Positions 17,295 to 27,080 of a stretch of DNA of 64,000 bases are shown here, one piece after another (position 1 is the first letter of the stretch; every line of letters starts with the position of its first letter). This DNA comes from Alteromonadaceae bacterium (GTDB taxonomy: Bacteria; Pseudomonadota; Gammaproteobacteria; Enterobacterales; Alteromonadaceae): the NCBI GenBank assembly GCA_014872785.1, contig WKFJ01000036.1:124001-188000 (forward strand), written 5' to 3'. Under the pieces are notes generated by a model. The model was not told the origin of the DNA. It searched no databases and saw nothing but the letters and a program-made list of their open reading frames with translations. A program made the translations under genes and the position numbers.

Positions 17295-18413
17295 ATGAAT
17301 AAAAAACTTTCTCGCTTAATAGAACAAGGGCGTTTCTCAAAGCACTCTTTCAGACGATGGCTACCATTATTAAAAGATTACTATTTTTTAAAACGTAGCA
17401 ACGAAGAAATCCCGTGGACTCAAATAAAAGAGCGAGCCAAACATGCTGCATCGCGAATAGGATCTGATTTCTATTCAGCGGCATTAAATAAACAGCAGAA
17501 GTACTTAGAGGTTCGCTTCGATTGTCACCCTGGCTCGGCTTTTTTTGCTCTCTATGTGATGGTTTTACAGCAACTACGATTTGCAGAGCGTCACGGATTG
17601 ATTCCGATTGTCAACATAGACTATCGCCACAATTACTATTTTGACACGAATAAAAATATCAACTTTTGGGAAAACTATTTTGAGCCTATTGGTGGCCGAC
17701 TCAGCACAGAGATAAAAGATTTACATAGGGATGACCCGAAGAGCGTTACCTTTTTAGATCCGGAACTTCAAAAAAGCTTATATTTAGGTGAAGGTGATGA
17801 CATACCAATCGAATATAATGAAAGAACTCAGCTTTGGTGGCAACGTCAACGTCAAATGGGTGCTGAATTGACTGCAAAATACGTGCGAATTAAGCCTCAT
17901 ATACTAGCTGAAATGGAACAGTTTTACTCTAATCACATGAAGGAAAAAAGGGTACTAGGTGTTCACCTTCGAGGAACAGAAAAAATAGTGAAACACGACG
18001 GAACGCTTCATGATGTTGACCCATTTTTTCTTGTCATCAATCAACCTGCAGAATATTTTCCTGTAGTAGACTGCTACCTGACAAAATACCCAGAAAGTTT
18101 GATATTTGTCGCTACGGATCAAACTCAATTTCTCGACGAGTTTAAAGAGCGATATGGAGATCGAGTACTTTTCACCTCAGCCTGTCGCTCAAGTGATGAG
18201 CAAGGCGTTTTTAAACGATCTGGCAAAGGATACCTGTCAGGAGTAGAAGTTTTGGTTGATTGTCTTTTGTTGGCAAAATGTGATTTCCTCATTAAATGCC
18301 AATCAAACGTCGGGGAAGTTGCAGTGTTCTTTAATCCGGAACTACCGGTGATTGATGTGATGTACCCAGTCGAACTGCAAATGGAGCAATGGGGACTCGA
18401 TTACCGCATGTAA
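17295..18413 (+). CDS. Fucosyltransferase-superfamily glycosyltransferase (HxRGTE variant), copy 3
   Basis: 372 residues. It shares the paralog blocks PGSAFFALYVMVLQQLRFAE, NFWENYFEPIGG, WWQRQRQMG, VLGVHLRGTEK, LIFVATDQTQFL, YGDRVLF and SGVEVLVDCLLLAKCDF. The donor motif is HLRGTE, where the other copies have HIRGTD. It has a longer N-terminal basic region (about 45 residues) than copy 1. The role is probably the same family chemistry with another acceptor. Confidence 0.78.
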   Translation: MNKKLSRLIEQGRFSKHSFRRWLPLLKDYYFLKRSNEEIPWTQIKERAKHAASRIGSDFYSAALNKQQKYLEVRFDCHPGSAFFALYVMVLQQLRFAERHGLIPIVNIDYRHNYYFDTNKNINFWENYFEPIGGRLSTEIKDLHRDDPKSVTFLDPELQKSLYLGEGDDIPIEYNERTQLWWQRQRQMGAELTAKYVRIKPHILAEMEQFYSNHMKEKRVLGVHLRGTEKIVKHDGTLHDVDPFFLVINQPAEYFPVVDCYLTKYPESLIFVATDQTQFLDEFKERYGDRVLFTSACRSSDEQGVFKRSGKGYLSGVEVLVDCLLLAKCDFLIKCQSNVGEVAVFFNPELPVIDVMYPVELQMEQWGLDYRM

Positions 18414-18546
18414 AGAGAAAAACATGGTAGTAGTGGATATTCATAATGTGGAAATCGCTATATTCTATTTTAAGAAATCAAAAAGAAAATCTCTCGATAA
18501 CTAATACTAATGGGCTTTTTTTACTACTTAATTATTTTAGTTAGTC

Positions 18547-19719
18547 ATGAATAGGATGATGATACGTGATCAACACCAGTATTCTGCCAAGTTAAAAGAA
18601 TACGATGGTATCTATATACTAAAATTAAACCTAAATGGCGCAGGTTTTGGTGCCATGTTGTTGCAGACGTTGAATCAAATTAGATATTGTGAACGCAACA
18701 AATTGCTCCCAGTGGTCAACTATGATGTGAGCTGTGAAAGTTATTATTTTGATGAAAATAAAGGCGAGAATATGTGGGCTCAGTATTTCGCTCCTGTTGT
18801 CACGCCATTCGATTTTAATCTTGTTTCACAGATGTGCAATGATCCCTCTTATCCGCTTGATTTTAACGACCTGCAAAACCTTGATGATGAACAAATGTTG
18901 CGAATATGCGAGCATCATCAAGATAGTATTTATAGTTTCACTTTTGCGGACTGGCGCACCAATCGTCCTAAGGATATAGCTAACTGGTATGCACAGCAAA
19001 GAGCTAAAGGACACGATGTCTTCTCTAGGTACATCAGAGTAAACAGTGAAGTTCAAAATAAGGTCGATGATTTCTACCGACTATCCTTTCAAGGATATCA
19101 AGTTCTGGGGATTCATATCAGAGGAACTGACTTAATGTATGCTCCTCCAGTGAGCCCTGCTGAGTATTTCCCGCATGTTGAGAAGTGGCTGAGTGCCCAG
19201 ACAAAACCTAAGATATTCATCGCTACAGACCAGGCACAATATCTTGACGTTTTTCAACAGAGATACGGTGACATTGTGATTGCATATGACAGTAGCCGCT
19301 CAACAAATGAGATTGCACCGTTTAATTTGAAAGAAATTCCACCTCACAAAAAAGGTGAGGATGTGTTGATTGATATGTTGTTGCTGTCAAAGGTTGATTT
19401 TCTGCTAAAGGGTGCCTCAGCCGTGGGTGAATTAGTGCTTTATATCAACCCAACTTTGGCTAGCCACGATCTTTCTGTCGACAAAAGATTTGCGTTTGGC
19501 CAGGACTATGGCGAGGGATGGAATGGTGGGCTACAAAGCCAAACTAAACCCGCTTGGCAGCTGATAAAAAAGCAAAATTTACAACAGCTTAACGTCGATT
19601 CAAATACTCAAAACCAAATCCAAGCGTTCCTTTACAAATATCGTCCTATTTATAGTCCAACCACTCTATTTTTTAAACGAGTGATCAGATACTTCTACAA
19701 GTTGGTGAGATTTAAATGA
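18547..19719 (+). CDS. Fucosyltransferase-superfamily glycosyltransferase (HxRGTD type), copy 4
   Basis: 390 residues. Motifs are GAGFGAMLLQTLNQIRYCE, NMWAQYFAPV, VLGIHIRGTDLMYAPP, IFIATDQAQYLDVF, RYGDIVIAYD, RSTNEIAPF, HKKGEDVLIDMLLLS and LLKGASAVGEL. It is closest to copy 1 at 920. The C-terminal tail is basic (FFKRVIRYFYKLVRFK) and may contact the membrane, a feature also seen in copy 1. It lies 133 bases after copy 3 and 69 bases before the methyltransferase gene. Confidence 0.8.
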   Translation: MNRMMIRDQHQYSAKLKEYDGIYILKLNLNGAGFGAMLLQTLNQIRYCERNKLLPVVNYDVSCESYYFDENKGENMWAQYFAPVVTPFDFNLVSQMCNDPSYPLDFNDLQNLDDEQMLRICEHHQDSIYSFTFADWRTNRPKDIANWYAQQRAKGHDVFSRYIRVNSEVQNKVDDFYRLSFQGYQVLGIHIRGTDLMYAPPVSPAEYFPHVEKWLSAQTKPKIFIATDQAQYLDVFQQRYGDIVIAYDSSRSTNEIAPFNLKEIPPHKKGEDVLIDMLLLSKVDFLLKGASAVGELVLYINPTLASHDLSVDKRFAFGQDYGEGWNGGLQSQTKPAWQLIKKQNLQQLNVDSNTQNQIQAFLYKYRPIYSPTTLFFKRVIRYFYKLVRFK

Positions 19720-19788
19720 GGTTAGCCATCGGGTTTTCAATCAATCTAAGTTGTTCTGCATCACAACAAGTGCCTACATGGAATTAAT

Positions 19789-21021
19789 TTGAGTTATCAA
19801 CGAATTACACAATGTCGAATTTGTGGAAACAGCGAGTTGGTTGAGGTGTTGGACTTAGGAGAACAGGCACTCACAGGAGTGTTTCCTAGTTCTGCTTCTG
19901 AGCAAGTACCAACGATGCCGCTCGTCCTTGTTAAGTGCCATGGTAACGACTCCTGTTGTCACCTGTTGCAACTTGCACATACCTTTGACCTGAGTCAATT
20001 ATATGGAGAAAACTACGGCTATCGGTCTAGGCTAAATGGACATATTGAAAGCCACCTAAAACACACCGTGGAATATATTGAGTCCATTATTTCACTTGGT
20101 GGTGAGCATCTCGTTTTGGATATTGGCAGTAATGACGGCACCACATTAGGCTGTTACAAGAGGCCACTAAAACATCGCGTTGGAATCGATCCAACGGCAA
20201 ACAAATTCGCACATTACTATCCTTCTGATACTAAGTTTATTGCAGAATTTTTCTCTAAAGAGACTTATACCAAACATTACAAGGATATTAAGGCAACAGT
20301 AATCACAGCCTTTTCTATGTTTTATGACCTAGAAGATCCGGTGAGTTTTGCGAAGGATGTAGCAGACATCCTTGATAGCCAAGGTATTTGGGTATTAGAG
20401 CAAAGTTATATGCCGACAATGCTACAAAAGCTCTCTTACGATACGATTTGTCATGAACATCTTGAATATTATGGGTTGCGGCAAATCAAATGGATTATGG
20501 ACAAGGTTGGTTTGGATATTATTGATGTGAGTTTTAATGAGCTAAATGGTGGAAGTGTTCGAGTTACAGTTGCTCATAAGTCCTATCAAGGTGAAGTAGA
20601 ACGCGAAAAAGTACAATGCGTTTTGCGTGAGGAAGCGCAATATAAAACATTGGCTCCATTTAAAGAGTTTGCATACTTGGTAAGGAAAGCAGCCGACGAT
20701 TTGTTTAAAAAACTACAAAAATTAAAATCAGAAAGTAAGCGTGTTGTCGCCATTGGTGCCTCTACTAAAGGCAACGTGATACTTCAGTATTGTAGAATTG
20801 ATGATTCTCTTTTGGACGTAGTTGGGGAAGTCAATGAAAATAAGTATCAAAAATTTACTCCGGGAAGCCTTATTCCCATCCAACCGGAGGATGTTGTTTT
20901 GCGAGAGACACCGGATTACCTTTTAATTTTACCGTGGCATTTGTGGCGTTTTTTTGAGAATAACCACAAATTCTCCTCTTTTAAACTACTCTATCCGGTA
21001 CCCATTTCCTCGCGACAATAA
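19789..21021 (+). CDS. Sugar C-methyltransferase-like SAM enzyme
   Basis: 410 residues from TTG 19789; the nearby ATG at 19778 is out of frame and stops at once. The N-terminal zinc-type part has CRICGNSELVEVLDLGEQAL, a middle SAM-binding part has VLDIGSNDGTTL, and EQSYMPTML, DTICHEHLEYY and ELNGGSVRV follow. The C-terminal part has GASTKGNVILQYC. This architecture is that of the TylC3/NovU-type C-methyltransferases that methylate keto nucleotide sugars. It suggests a branched-chain sugar in the glycan, or modification of another small molecule. Confidence 0.82.
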   Translation: MSYQRITQCRICGNSELVEVLDLGEQALTGVFPSSASEQVPTMPLVLVKCHGNDSCCHLLQLAHTFDLSQLYGENYGYRSRLNGHIESHLKHTVEYIESIISLGGEHLVLDIGSNDGTTLGCYKRPLKHRVGIDPTANKFAHYYPSDTKFIAEFFSKETYTKHYKDIKATVITAFSMFYDLEDPVSFAKDVADILDSQGIWVLEQSYMPTMLQKLSYDTICHEHLEYYGLRQIKWIMDKVGLDIIDVSFNELNGGSVRVTVAHKSYQGEVEREKVQCVLREEAQYKTLAPFKEFAYLVRKAADDLFKKLQKLKSESKRVVAIGASTKGNVILQYCRIDDSLLDVVGEVNENKYQKFTPGSLIPIQPEDVVLRETPDYLLILPWHLWRFFENNHKFSSFKLLYPVPISSRQ

Positions 21022-21069
21022 GCTCTTTGACTTTAATTATTAATAATCGGATGAGGTAAAAGAGTGAAA

Positions 21070-21146
<77 letters not shown>

Positions 21147-21215
21147 CTAATTTGCGTGGACTAATTGACTAGAACGAGTAACTAATCCAAGTAACTAAAA
21201 AATTGTATCAAATAT

Positions 21216-21338
21216 CTCGAAACCCTCCGTGGTGAGGGCTTCCAGTCTCGCCATCCACGGCGAGCCGTTCATTGCGTTTCGAGTGGTACTCGAAATCTTC
21301 TTCGAAGACTGCTCTTCACCCAGCTGAGCTACGGGTGC
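21216..21338 (-). repeat. Hairpin-rich element fused to a tRNA 5' fragment
   Basis: Bases 21320-21338 repeat exactly the first 19 bases of the neighbouring tRNA-Arg (acceptor and D-arm). The D-stem GCTC/GAGC is still intact to about 21311, but the rest of the tRNA is absent. In its place is a run of perfect small hairpins: 21223-21238 (CCCTC/GAGGG), 21247-21264 (CTCGCC/GGCGAG), 21277-21295 (TTTCGAGT/ACTCGAAA) and 21299-21308 (TCTTCGAAGA). It looks like a dispersed tRNA-linked repeat or a recombination scar from a tandem tRNA array. Confidence 0.6.
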
Positions 21339-21569
21339 TTAAGTGGCATGATCTTATCAAGAGTTAAGAACAACTCAAATCGCTCGAGTAGAATCAAACC
21401 TTTTGGTTGGATTCATCGCAGTTCGAGCATGAAAAATTAGGTCGGGTATGATACTTGGCAGCCATGTACCAAGCAACCTCTTTTACGGAACAGGAGTCGA
21501 TTTTTGGCTCGCCAAGAACATAAATCCCGTTAAATTTGATGTGGATTGCCTTGATAAATAACATAAATC

Positions 21570-21597
21570 TTGTGAGGCTGTGTTTTGTCGTTATAAT
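21570..21597 (+). promoter_or_regulatory. Sigma-70-type promoter for cytochrome c5 gene
   Basis: TTGTGA at 21570-21575, a 16-base spacer, then a perfect TATAAT at 21592-21597. The downstream start codon is at 21662, preceded by a GGAAAAG ribosome site. Confidence 0.55.
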
Positions 21598-21661
21598 CTT
21601 GAACAGAAGTTTTGCTTGAACATTAGTTTGACGCCCGAACAGCGAAAATTGGAAAAGAATT

Positions 21662-22057
21662 ATGAAGAAAATGTTGACCCTGCTACTTTCATCTTTGCTT
21701 GTTGTTTCAACGAGCTTTGCGTTAGAAAACAAAGACGAAGATATCGTAAAGCGCATCAAACCCGTTGGTAGTGTTCACGTTGCTGGCGCAGCAGCTGCAG
21801 GTGCCGCTGCTGCCGGACCTCGTTCTGGAGCAGACATTTATAATAGCTCTTGCATCGCTTGCCACGGTGCCGGTGTATTGGGCGCTCCTAAGCTACAAGA
21901 TGCAGCGGGCTGGGCTCCTAGAATGGAACAAGGCTTTGACACAGTGCTTGCAAACGCAATAAATGGCATAAACGCAATGCCTCCAATGGGCACCTGTGGC
22001 GACTGTTCTAACGACGATATTAAAGCCGCAATTGAATACATGATAGAGGGAATCTAG
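21662..22057 (+). CDS. Cytochrome c5-like periplasmic c-type cytochrome
   Basis: 131 residues. A signal peptide (MKKMLTLLLSSLLVVSTSFA) is followed by an Ala-rich linker (AGAAAAGAAAAG). The haem site SCIACH and the distal Met in MPPMGTCGDC are clear; the two extra Cys after the Met are the disulphide pair typical of cytochrome c5. It probably shuttles electrons in the periplasm. It is monocistronic, with its own promoter and a strong terminator. Confidence 0.9.
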   Translation: MKKMLTLLLSSLLVVSTSFALENKDEDIVKRIKPVGSVHVAGAAAAGAAAAGPRSGADIYNSSCIACHGAGVLGAPKLQDAAGWAPRMEQGFDTVLANAINGINAMPPMGTCGDCSNDDIKAAIEYMIEGI

Positions 22058-22097
22058 CCTCCAGCGTTGACCCACTGAAATGTGGAAAAATTTGTAT

Positions 22098-22127
22098 AAA
22101 AAAGGCCACCAAAAAGGTGGCCTTTTT
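22098..22127 (+). terminator. Rho-independent terminator after cytochrome c5 gene
   Basis: Stem GGCCACC/GGTGGCC with an A5 loop, an A-run upstream and a T5 tail; likely bidirectional. Confidence 0.9.
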
Positions 22128-22202
22128 GTTAATGATACGTTATTTTTAGTAGCGTATTTTTTCCCCACATATAAAAATTAGAAGTATAAAGACAACCCCA
22201 TA

Positions 22203-24857
22203 ATGGTTCTTGAAACAGAGGCCGGCACTCTATCAGAATCGGAGTTACGGGCACTTGTGCCGCAACTTCAGCTGATCACTGAGCGTTATAAGCGTGCCGA
22301 GCGTATACAAAAAGCGCTATTCGATATCTCGGAGCTTGCCAGCTCTGTGGGTGATTTGCCGCGTCTTTATACTGCCCTCCACGACATCATTGCCGGTTTC
22401 ACGCACGCGCGAAACTTTTACGTTGCGTTTTATAATGATTCCGAAAGTATGTTGGATTTTGTTTATTTTATTGACGAGTTTGACGAGTTAACCGTTTCTG
22501 AAATCCCAACAGCTGATCTTAAAGACGGTATTACGGGATACGTGCTCACCAGTGGCAACCACTTATTCCTAACCAAAGAAAATTTTGATCAACGCGTGCG
22601 CGAGCTGGGTGTTAAAAAACTTGGCACCAATCCAGTTGATTGGATTGGTGTTCCTCTTAAAAGAGGTAATCGTGTTATCGGTGTGATGGCCGTGCAAAGT
22701 TACGATGAGCAGGTAAGATACTCTGATGCTGATTTGGATGTGTTGCTCTTTGTATCACAGCATATCGTAACCACTGTTGATCGCGTTAAAAACCGTGAGT
22801 TAACTGAGCGATTAATACGTCAGCGTACTAAACAACTGCGTGATATTAACAACGAACTTCAGGAAGAAATTCAAGAACGCCAAAAAATCGAAGCTTTACA
22901 GCAGGCTTTATTCGAGATATCGGAGCTTTCAGCAACAATGGAAGGGGATATTCCTGACTTTTACGCCAGCCTCCACGATGTCCTTGCTCGCTTAATACAC
23001 GCTCCAAACTGTTATATTGCAACTCTAGATAAAGAACGTGAATTCTTAGACTTTCCCTATTGTTGTGATGAGATTTATCCTAAAGCCGTTCCTCGAGAGA
23101 TGGGAAGGGGCTTGACTGAATATGTTTTGCGTCATGGGACTGCAGAATTAATTGATGCGGATAAAGCCAAAGAACTCGCCGAAGAAAGAGAGCTGTGCGA
23201 AAAAATTGCATCTAACATGCGAGATTCTGAGAATTCCTGGATAGGTGCGCCACTTATCGTAGATGGCGAAGTATCAGGGGTTATCGCTATTCAGGCGTAC
23301 AACGGTAATTATCACTATGACTTTAAAGATCTAGAACTACTGCGCTTTGTTTCGCATCACATCGCAGTCGCGTTGGAACGAAAGAAAGCGGCAGAAGCAA
23401 TACATGTTTATAACCAAGAATTGAGCTCTCGTGTTCAAGAGCGTACTCGAGAACTGCATCAAACCAACGCGCATTTGAAGCAACAAATTGAAGAGCGTAA
23501 ACAGATAGAGCTGAAACTCATCCATGACGCCCACCATGATGCTTTAACGGGATTGCCGAATCGCGCTATGTTTATGAACCGGCTTGAACTTGCGTTGGCC
23601 AATAAACAGCGTTTCCCTGAAAACAACTTTGCAGTATTGTTTATTGATTTAGACAGATTCAAACTGATTAATGACACCTTGGGGCATCACGCAGGTGATT
23701 GCTTCTTAGTGGAAGTGAGTAAACGAATCACTGAGTGTATTAGAGGCCATGATCTATTGGCACGTTTGGGTGGTGATGAGTTTATCATTTTGTTGGACAA
23801 CTTCGAAAAAGAAGAAGATGTCGAAGACGTATCCAATAGAATTCTAGAAAAGTTAGGCCAGTCATTCAGCTTAGAAGGTTCTGAAATGTATTCTGGCGGC
23901 AGTATCGGTATTGCTTATCTAGAACAATGGTACGACAACGCGGATGAAATTATTCGCGATGCCGATGCAGCGATGTACCAGGCTAAGTCAATGGGACGTG
24001 GTCGCTATGTGCTATTTGACCAGAGCATGCGCGAGCGATTACTTGAAGAATTAGAGCTAGAAAACGAATTCAGAAGAACATTGAAAGCCAAAGCGTTTAA
24101 TTGTTTGTTCCAGCCGGTTATAAACTTAGGTACAAGCGAACACATATATCATGAATGCTATGTTCGCTGGGTGCATTCAACAATCGGTAAGATTAAAAAA
24201 GAACAATTTTTAAAGATTGCTGAACATAGCGGTTTAACCATGGAAATGGACAACTTCATGGTTCAAAAAGCCTGTGAGATGTTATTACAATGGCAAGAGT
24301 CCGAAGGTATAGAGAAAGATTATAAGATTGCCATTAACCTTTCTGTGAACCACCTGTACCAGAGCAAGTTAGTCAATGAGTTGATCGAAACAATATTAGC
24401 GTCCGGTGCAGAGCCGCAAAAGCTAGTGATTGAAATAGATGAAACCCTACTTAACCGCAAAACTGAGCAAGTGCTGACAGCAATAAAAATGCTTAAGAAT
24501 GCTGGCGTAACGCTGGTGTTAGACAATTTCGGCAATGGCTTGGCTTCGCTTAACTACCTTTGCTCATACCCATTCGATTACGTCAAAATCGACCGTAAAT
24601 TTGTGAAGTCTTTACCTCAGTCCAAAGAAAACCTGAAGCTGATTCAATCGGTTCAACAAATTTCGGAGCATTTTGGTTTTGAACTTATTGCTGAAGGTAT
24701 AGAAAACGAAGCTCAGTGTAAGTCTTTGATTAGCGTTGGTTGCACGTTAGGTCAGGGGCACTTTCTGACGGAACAGCAGAGCTCTGACAAAGAACCAAAG
24801 GATGATGAACAGCCTGCCAACCATCCTGAGCTAGAACTCGCACCACTTACCGCGTAA
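22203..24857 (+). CDS. GAF-GAF-GGDEF-EAL cyclic-di-GMP signalling protein
   Basis: 884 residues. Two related GAF domains (about 40-205 and 235-400) are each followed by a coiled-coil linker (ERLIRQRTKQLRDI, RVQERTRELHQTN). A GGDEF domain follows with intact RLGGDEF (about 521-527) and DALTGLPNR. The EAL-type domain keeps Glu in HECYVRW, Asn in INLS, Lys in VKIDRKFV and AEGIEN. But DDFGTG reads DNFGNG near residue 773, losing one metal-ligand Asp. It is therefore probably a diguanylate cyclase with a weakened or regulatory EAL domain. There are no membrane helices. Confidence 0.88.
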   Translation: MVLETEAGTLSESELRALVPQLQLITERYKRAERIQKALFDISELASSVGDLPRLYTALHDIIAGFTHARNFYVAFYNDSESMLDFVYFIDEFDELTVSEIPTADLKDGITGYVLTSGNHLFLTKENFDQRVRELGVKKLGTNPVDWIGVPLKRGNRVIGVMAVQSYDEQVRYSDADLDVLLFVSQHIVTTVDRVKNRELTERLIRQRTKQLRDINNELQEEIQERQKIEALQQALFEISELSATMEGDIPDFYASLHDVLARLIHAPNCYIATLDKEREFLDFPYCCDEIYPKAVPREMGRGLTEYVLRHGTAELIDADKAKELAEERELCEKIASNMRDSENSWIGAPLIVDGEVSGVIAIQAYNGNYHYDFKDLELLRFVSHHIAVALERKKAAEAIHVYNQELSSRVQERTRELHQTNAHLKQQIEERKQIELKLIHDAHHDALTGLPNRAMFMNRLELALANKQRFPENNFAVLFIDLDRFKLINDTLGHHAGDCFLVEVSKRITECIRGHDLLARLGGDEFIILLDNFEKEEDVEDVSNRILEKLGQSFSLEGSEMYSGGSIGIAYLEQWYDNADEIIRDADAAMYQAKSMGRGRYVLFDQSMRERLLEELELENEFRRTLKAKAFNCLFQPVINLGTSEHIYHECYVRWVHSTIGKIKKEQFLKIAEHSGLTMEMDNFMVQKACEMLLQWQESEGIEKDYKIAINLSVNHLYQSKLVNELIETILASGAEPQKLVIEIDETLLNRKTEQVLTAIKMLKNAGVTLVLDNFGNGLASLNYLCSYPFDYVKIDRKFVKSLPQSKENLKLIQSVQQISEHFGFELIAEGIENEAQCKSLISVGCTLGQGHFLTEQQSSDKEPKDDEQPANHPELELAPLTA

Positions 24858-24922
24858 GTTACGTTTTTAGCAGACAACAAAAGCTCATATCTAGATGACG
24901 ATAACTTTTGAGTTTACTCACC

Positions 24923-26932
24923 TTAACCCAATAAATTTCTTAAATTAGCGATTCCCACTTCTGCTTTTTTCTGTTTTTCTTCTTTGCTTGCTGGCGGTTT
25001 TTTACTTTCCCAGACGAGATCATCTTGCGGTAGCTCATGTAGGAATCTGCTGGGTTCAGGCAATATCAATTCACCAAATTGACGTCGTTCTTTGGCTAAT
25101 GTGAATATTAATTCTTGTTGAGCACGCGTGATACCCACGTAAGCAAGGCGGCGCTCTTCTTCAACATTGTCTTCGTCGATGCTACTTTGGTGCGGCAATA
25201 AACCTTCTTCCATACCCACCATAAAGACATAAGGAAATTCCAATCCTTTTGACGCGTGCAATGTCATTAATTGCACAGCGTCACCTTCTTCTTCATCTTC
25301 ACCTCGCTCCATCATGTCGCGAAGAATCAAACGATTTACCACTTCTTGCAATGTCATGGGTGGATCTAGCGCAGAGCCTTCCAGCATGTCGTTAACCCAA
25401 CCAAATAATGTACTCACGTTTTTCATCGCCATTTCGGCGGCTTTAGGGCTTGTGCTTGTCTCGTACAGAAATTCTTCGTATCGGGAAGATTTCAACATTT
25501 CATAGAGCACGCTTTTTGTGTCGCCTCGAAGTGCATTGTCAGATAGCTCAACTAGCCAGCGCGCAAAGTTGCTAGCGTTTTCATGTGCTTTAGCGCCCAA
25601 GCGATTGGACAGTTCTGGCAGCAACAACGCCTCAAATAATGACACTTGGTGTTCGTTAGCCAAACTACCGATTTTTTCTAGGGTGGCTCGGCCTATTCCT
25701 CGTGAAGGCGTATTAATAATGCGCAGTAGTGCCGTATCATCATCTTGATTCACTAACAATCGCAAGTAAGACATGATGTCCTTAACTTCTGCACGTCCGA
25801 AAAACGACATGCCTCCGCTTATCTTGTAGGGAATACGGTTTAAAGTGAGGGCTTTTTCGAACGGTCGAGATTGATGGTTACCTCGATACAAGATCGCATA
25901 ATCACCGTGACTTGTGCCATTCATGAACTTGTGCGCCATCAGTTCGGCAACAACGCGTTCTACTTCATGCTCTTCGTTTTTGCACGGTAAAACCTTGAGT
26001 GGCACGCCTTCTTGCAATTCAGAGAACAAACGTTTCTCAAAAACATGTGGGTTATTCTGGATTAGAATATTGGCGCTGTGCAGAATGCGTCGAAACGAGC
26101 GGTAGTTTTGTTCGAGTTTAATGATACGCAGAGCAGGGTAGTGCTCTTTGAGCAATACTAAGTTTTGTGGTTTTGCGCCTCGCCACGAATAGATTGACTG
26201 GTCATCGTCTCCAACTACTGTGAAGCGTGCCCTCTCCCCGACCAGTAAACGTACAAGCTCATATTGACTGGTATTAGTATCCTGGTATTCATCTACAAGC
26301 AGATAACGAATTTTGTTTTGCCATTTCTGCCTTACTGTAGGGTTACTCTGTAACAGCAAGGTAGGTAATAAAATCAGGTCGTCAAAATCTAATGCATTGT
26401 ATGCCTGTAGGTGCTGCTGGTAATCGGCATAATAACTCGCGAACTCTTTCTCTCCAGTTGAAACAGATTGCTTCGCCACTTGCTCTGGTGTCAGCAAGTC
26501 ATTCTTCCAATTAGAAATGCAGCTTTGCAACAAACTTAACTGATCCTTATCGCCATCTAGAGTATCTTCAGTCAAATCTTTTAATAGCGCGATGGTGTCT
26601 TTGTCGTCGAAAAGTGAAAAGCCCGGCTTAATATTGAGTGCTTTTGTTTCACTCTTGATAATACTCAAGCCCATAGTGTGAAAGGTCGAGACTTTTAAAC
26701 CTCGAGCTTCGGCTTTTCCGAGTGTTTGTGCAACACGCTCTTTCATTTCTCTGGCAGCTTTGTTGGTAAAGGTGACTGCGGCTATATAGCGCGCAGGCAC
26801 ATCACACTGCCTCACAAGATAGGCAATTTTATTGGTGATAACCCTTGTTTTGCCGCTACCTGCTCCAGCTAATACAAGGCAGGGGTCTGATATATAGGTA
26901 ACGGCGTCATTTTGCTGCTTATTGAGTTTCAT
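24923..26932 (-). CDS. rep: ATP-dependent DNA helicase Rep
   Basis: 669 residues, near the E. coli length of 673. It is a superfamily 1A helicase with Q-motif LNKQQNDAV, Walker A AGAGSGKT, motif [10 protein letters not shown], motif [15 protein letters not shown], motif IV LEQNYRS, and motif [18 protein letters not shown] and [14 protein letters not shown]. It unwinds DNA 3' to 5' and removes proteins ahead of the replication fork. The overall sequence and short C-terminus fit Rep rather than UvrD. Confidence 0.93.
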   Translation of the reverse strand: MKLNKQQNDAVTYISDPCLVLAGAGSGKTRVITNKIAYLVRQCDVPARYIAAVTFTNKAAREMKERVAQTLGKAEARGLKVSTFHTMGLSIIKSETKALNIKPGFSLFDDKDTIALLKDLTEDTLDGDKDQLSLLQSCISNWKNDLLTPEQVAKQSVSTGEKEFASYYADYQQHLQAYNALDFDDLILLPTLLLQSNPTVRQKWQNKIRYLLVDEYQDTNTSQYELVRLLVGERARFTVVGDDDQSIYSWRGAKPQNLVLLKEHYPALRIIKLEQNYRSFRRILHSANILIQNNPHVFEKRLFSELQEGVPLKVLPCKNEEHEVERVVAELMAHKFMNGTSHGDYAILYRGNHQSRPFEKALTLNRIPYKISGGMSFFGRAEVKDIMSYLRLLVNQDDDTALLRIINTPSRGIGRATLEKIGSLANEHQVSLFEALLLPELSNRLGAKAHENASNFARWLVELSDNALRGDTKSVLYEMLKSSRYEEFLYETSTSPKAAEMAMKNVSTLFGWVNDMLEGSALDPPMTLQEVVNRLILRDMMERGEDEEEGDAVQLMTLHASKGLEFPYVFMVGMEEGLLPHQSSIDEDNVEEERRLAYVGITRAQQELIFTLAKERRQFGELILPEPSRFLHELPQDDLVWESKKPPASKEEKQKKAEVGIANLRNLLG

Positions 26933-27080
26933 AGTTTGCTTACTGCTAGCGGGGTGCCGATTCTATCCTAAGCGTGTCCGTTAATAAATTTGTTGTGTTC
27001 AAAAAAATCATCCCCACTTAACGAATATCGCAAACCCTCGCTATAATTACATTCTGCGAGTGAGCCTTTGGAGTTCTGAT

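Noticed and set aside
21394-21759. 121-residue minus-strand ORF beside the tRNA
   Set aside because: Its C-terminal part looks faintly protein-like (EVAWYMAAKYHTRPNF), but it overlaps the cytochrome c5 promoter and start antisense and matches nothing I recognise.
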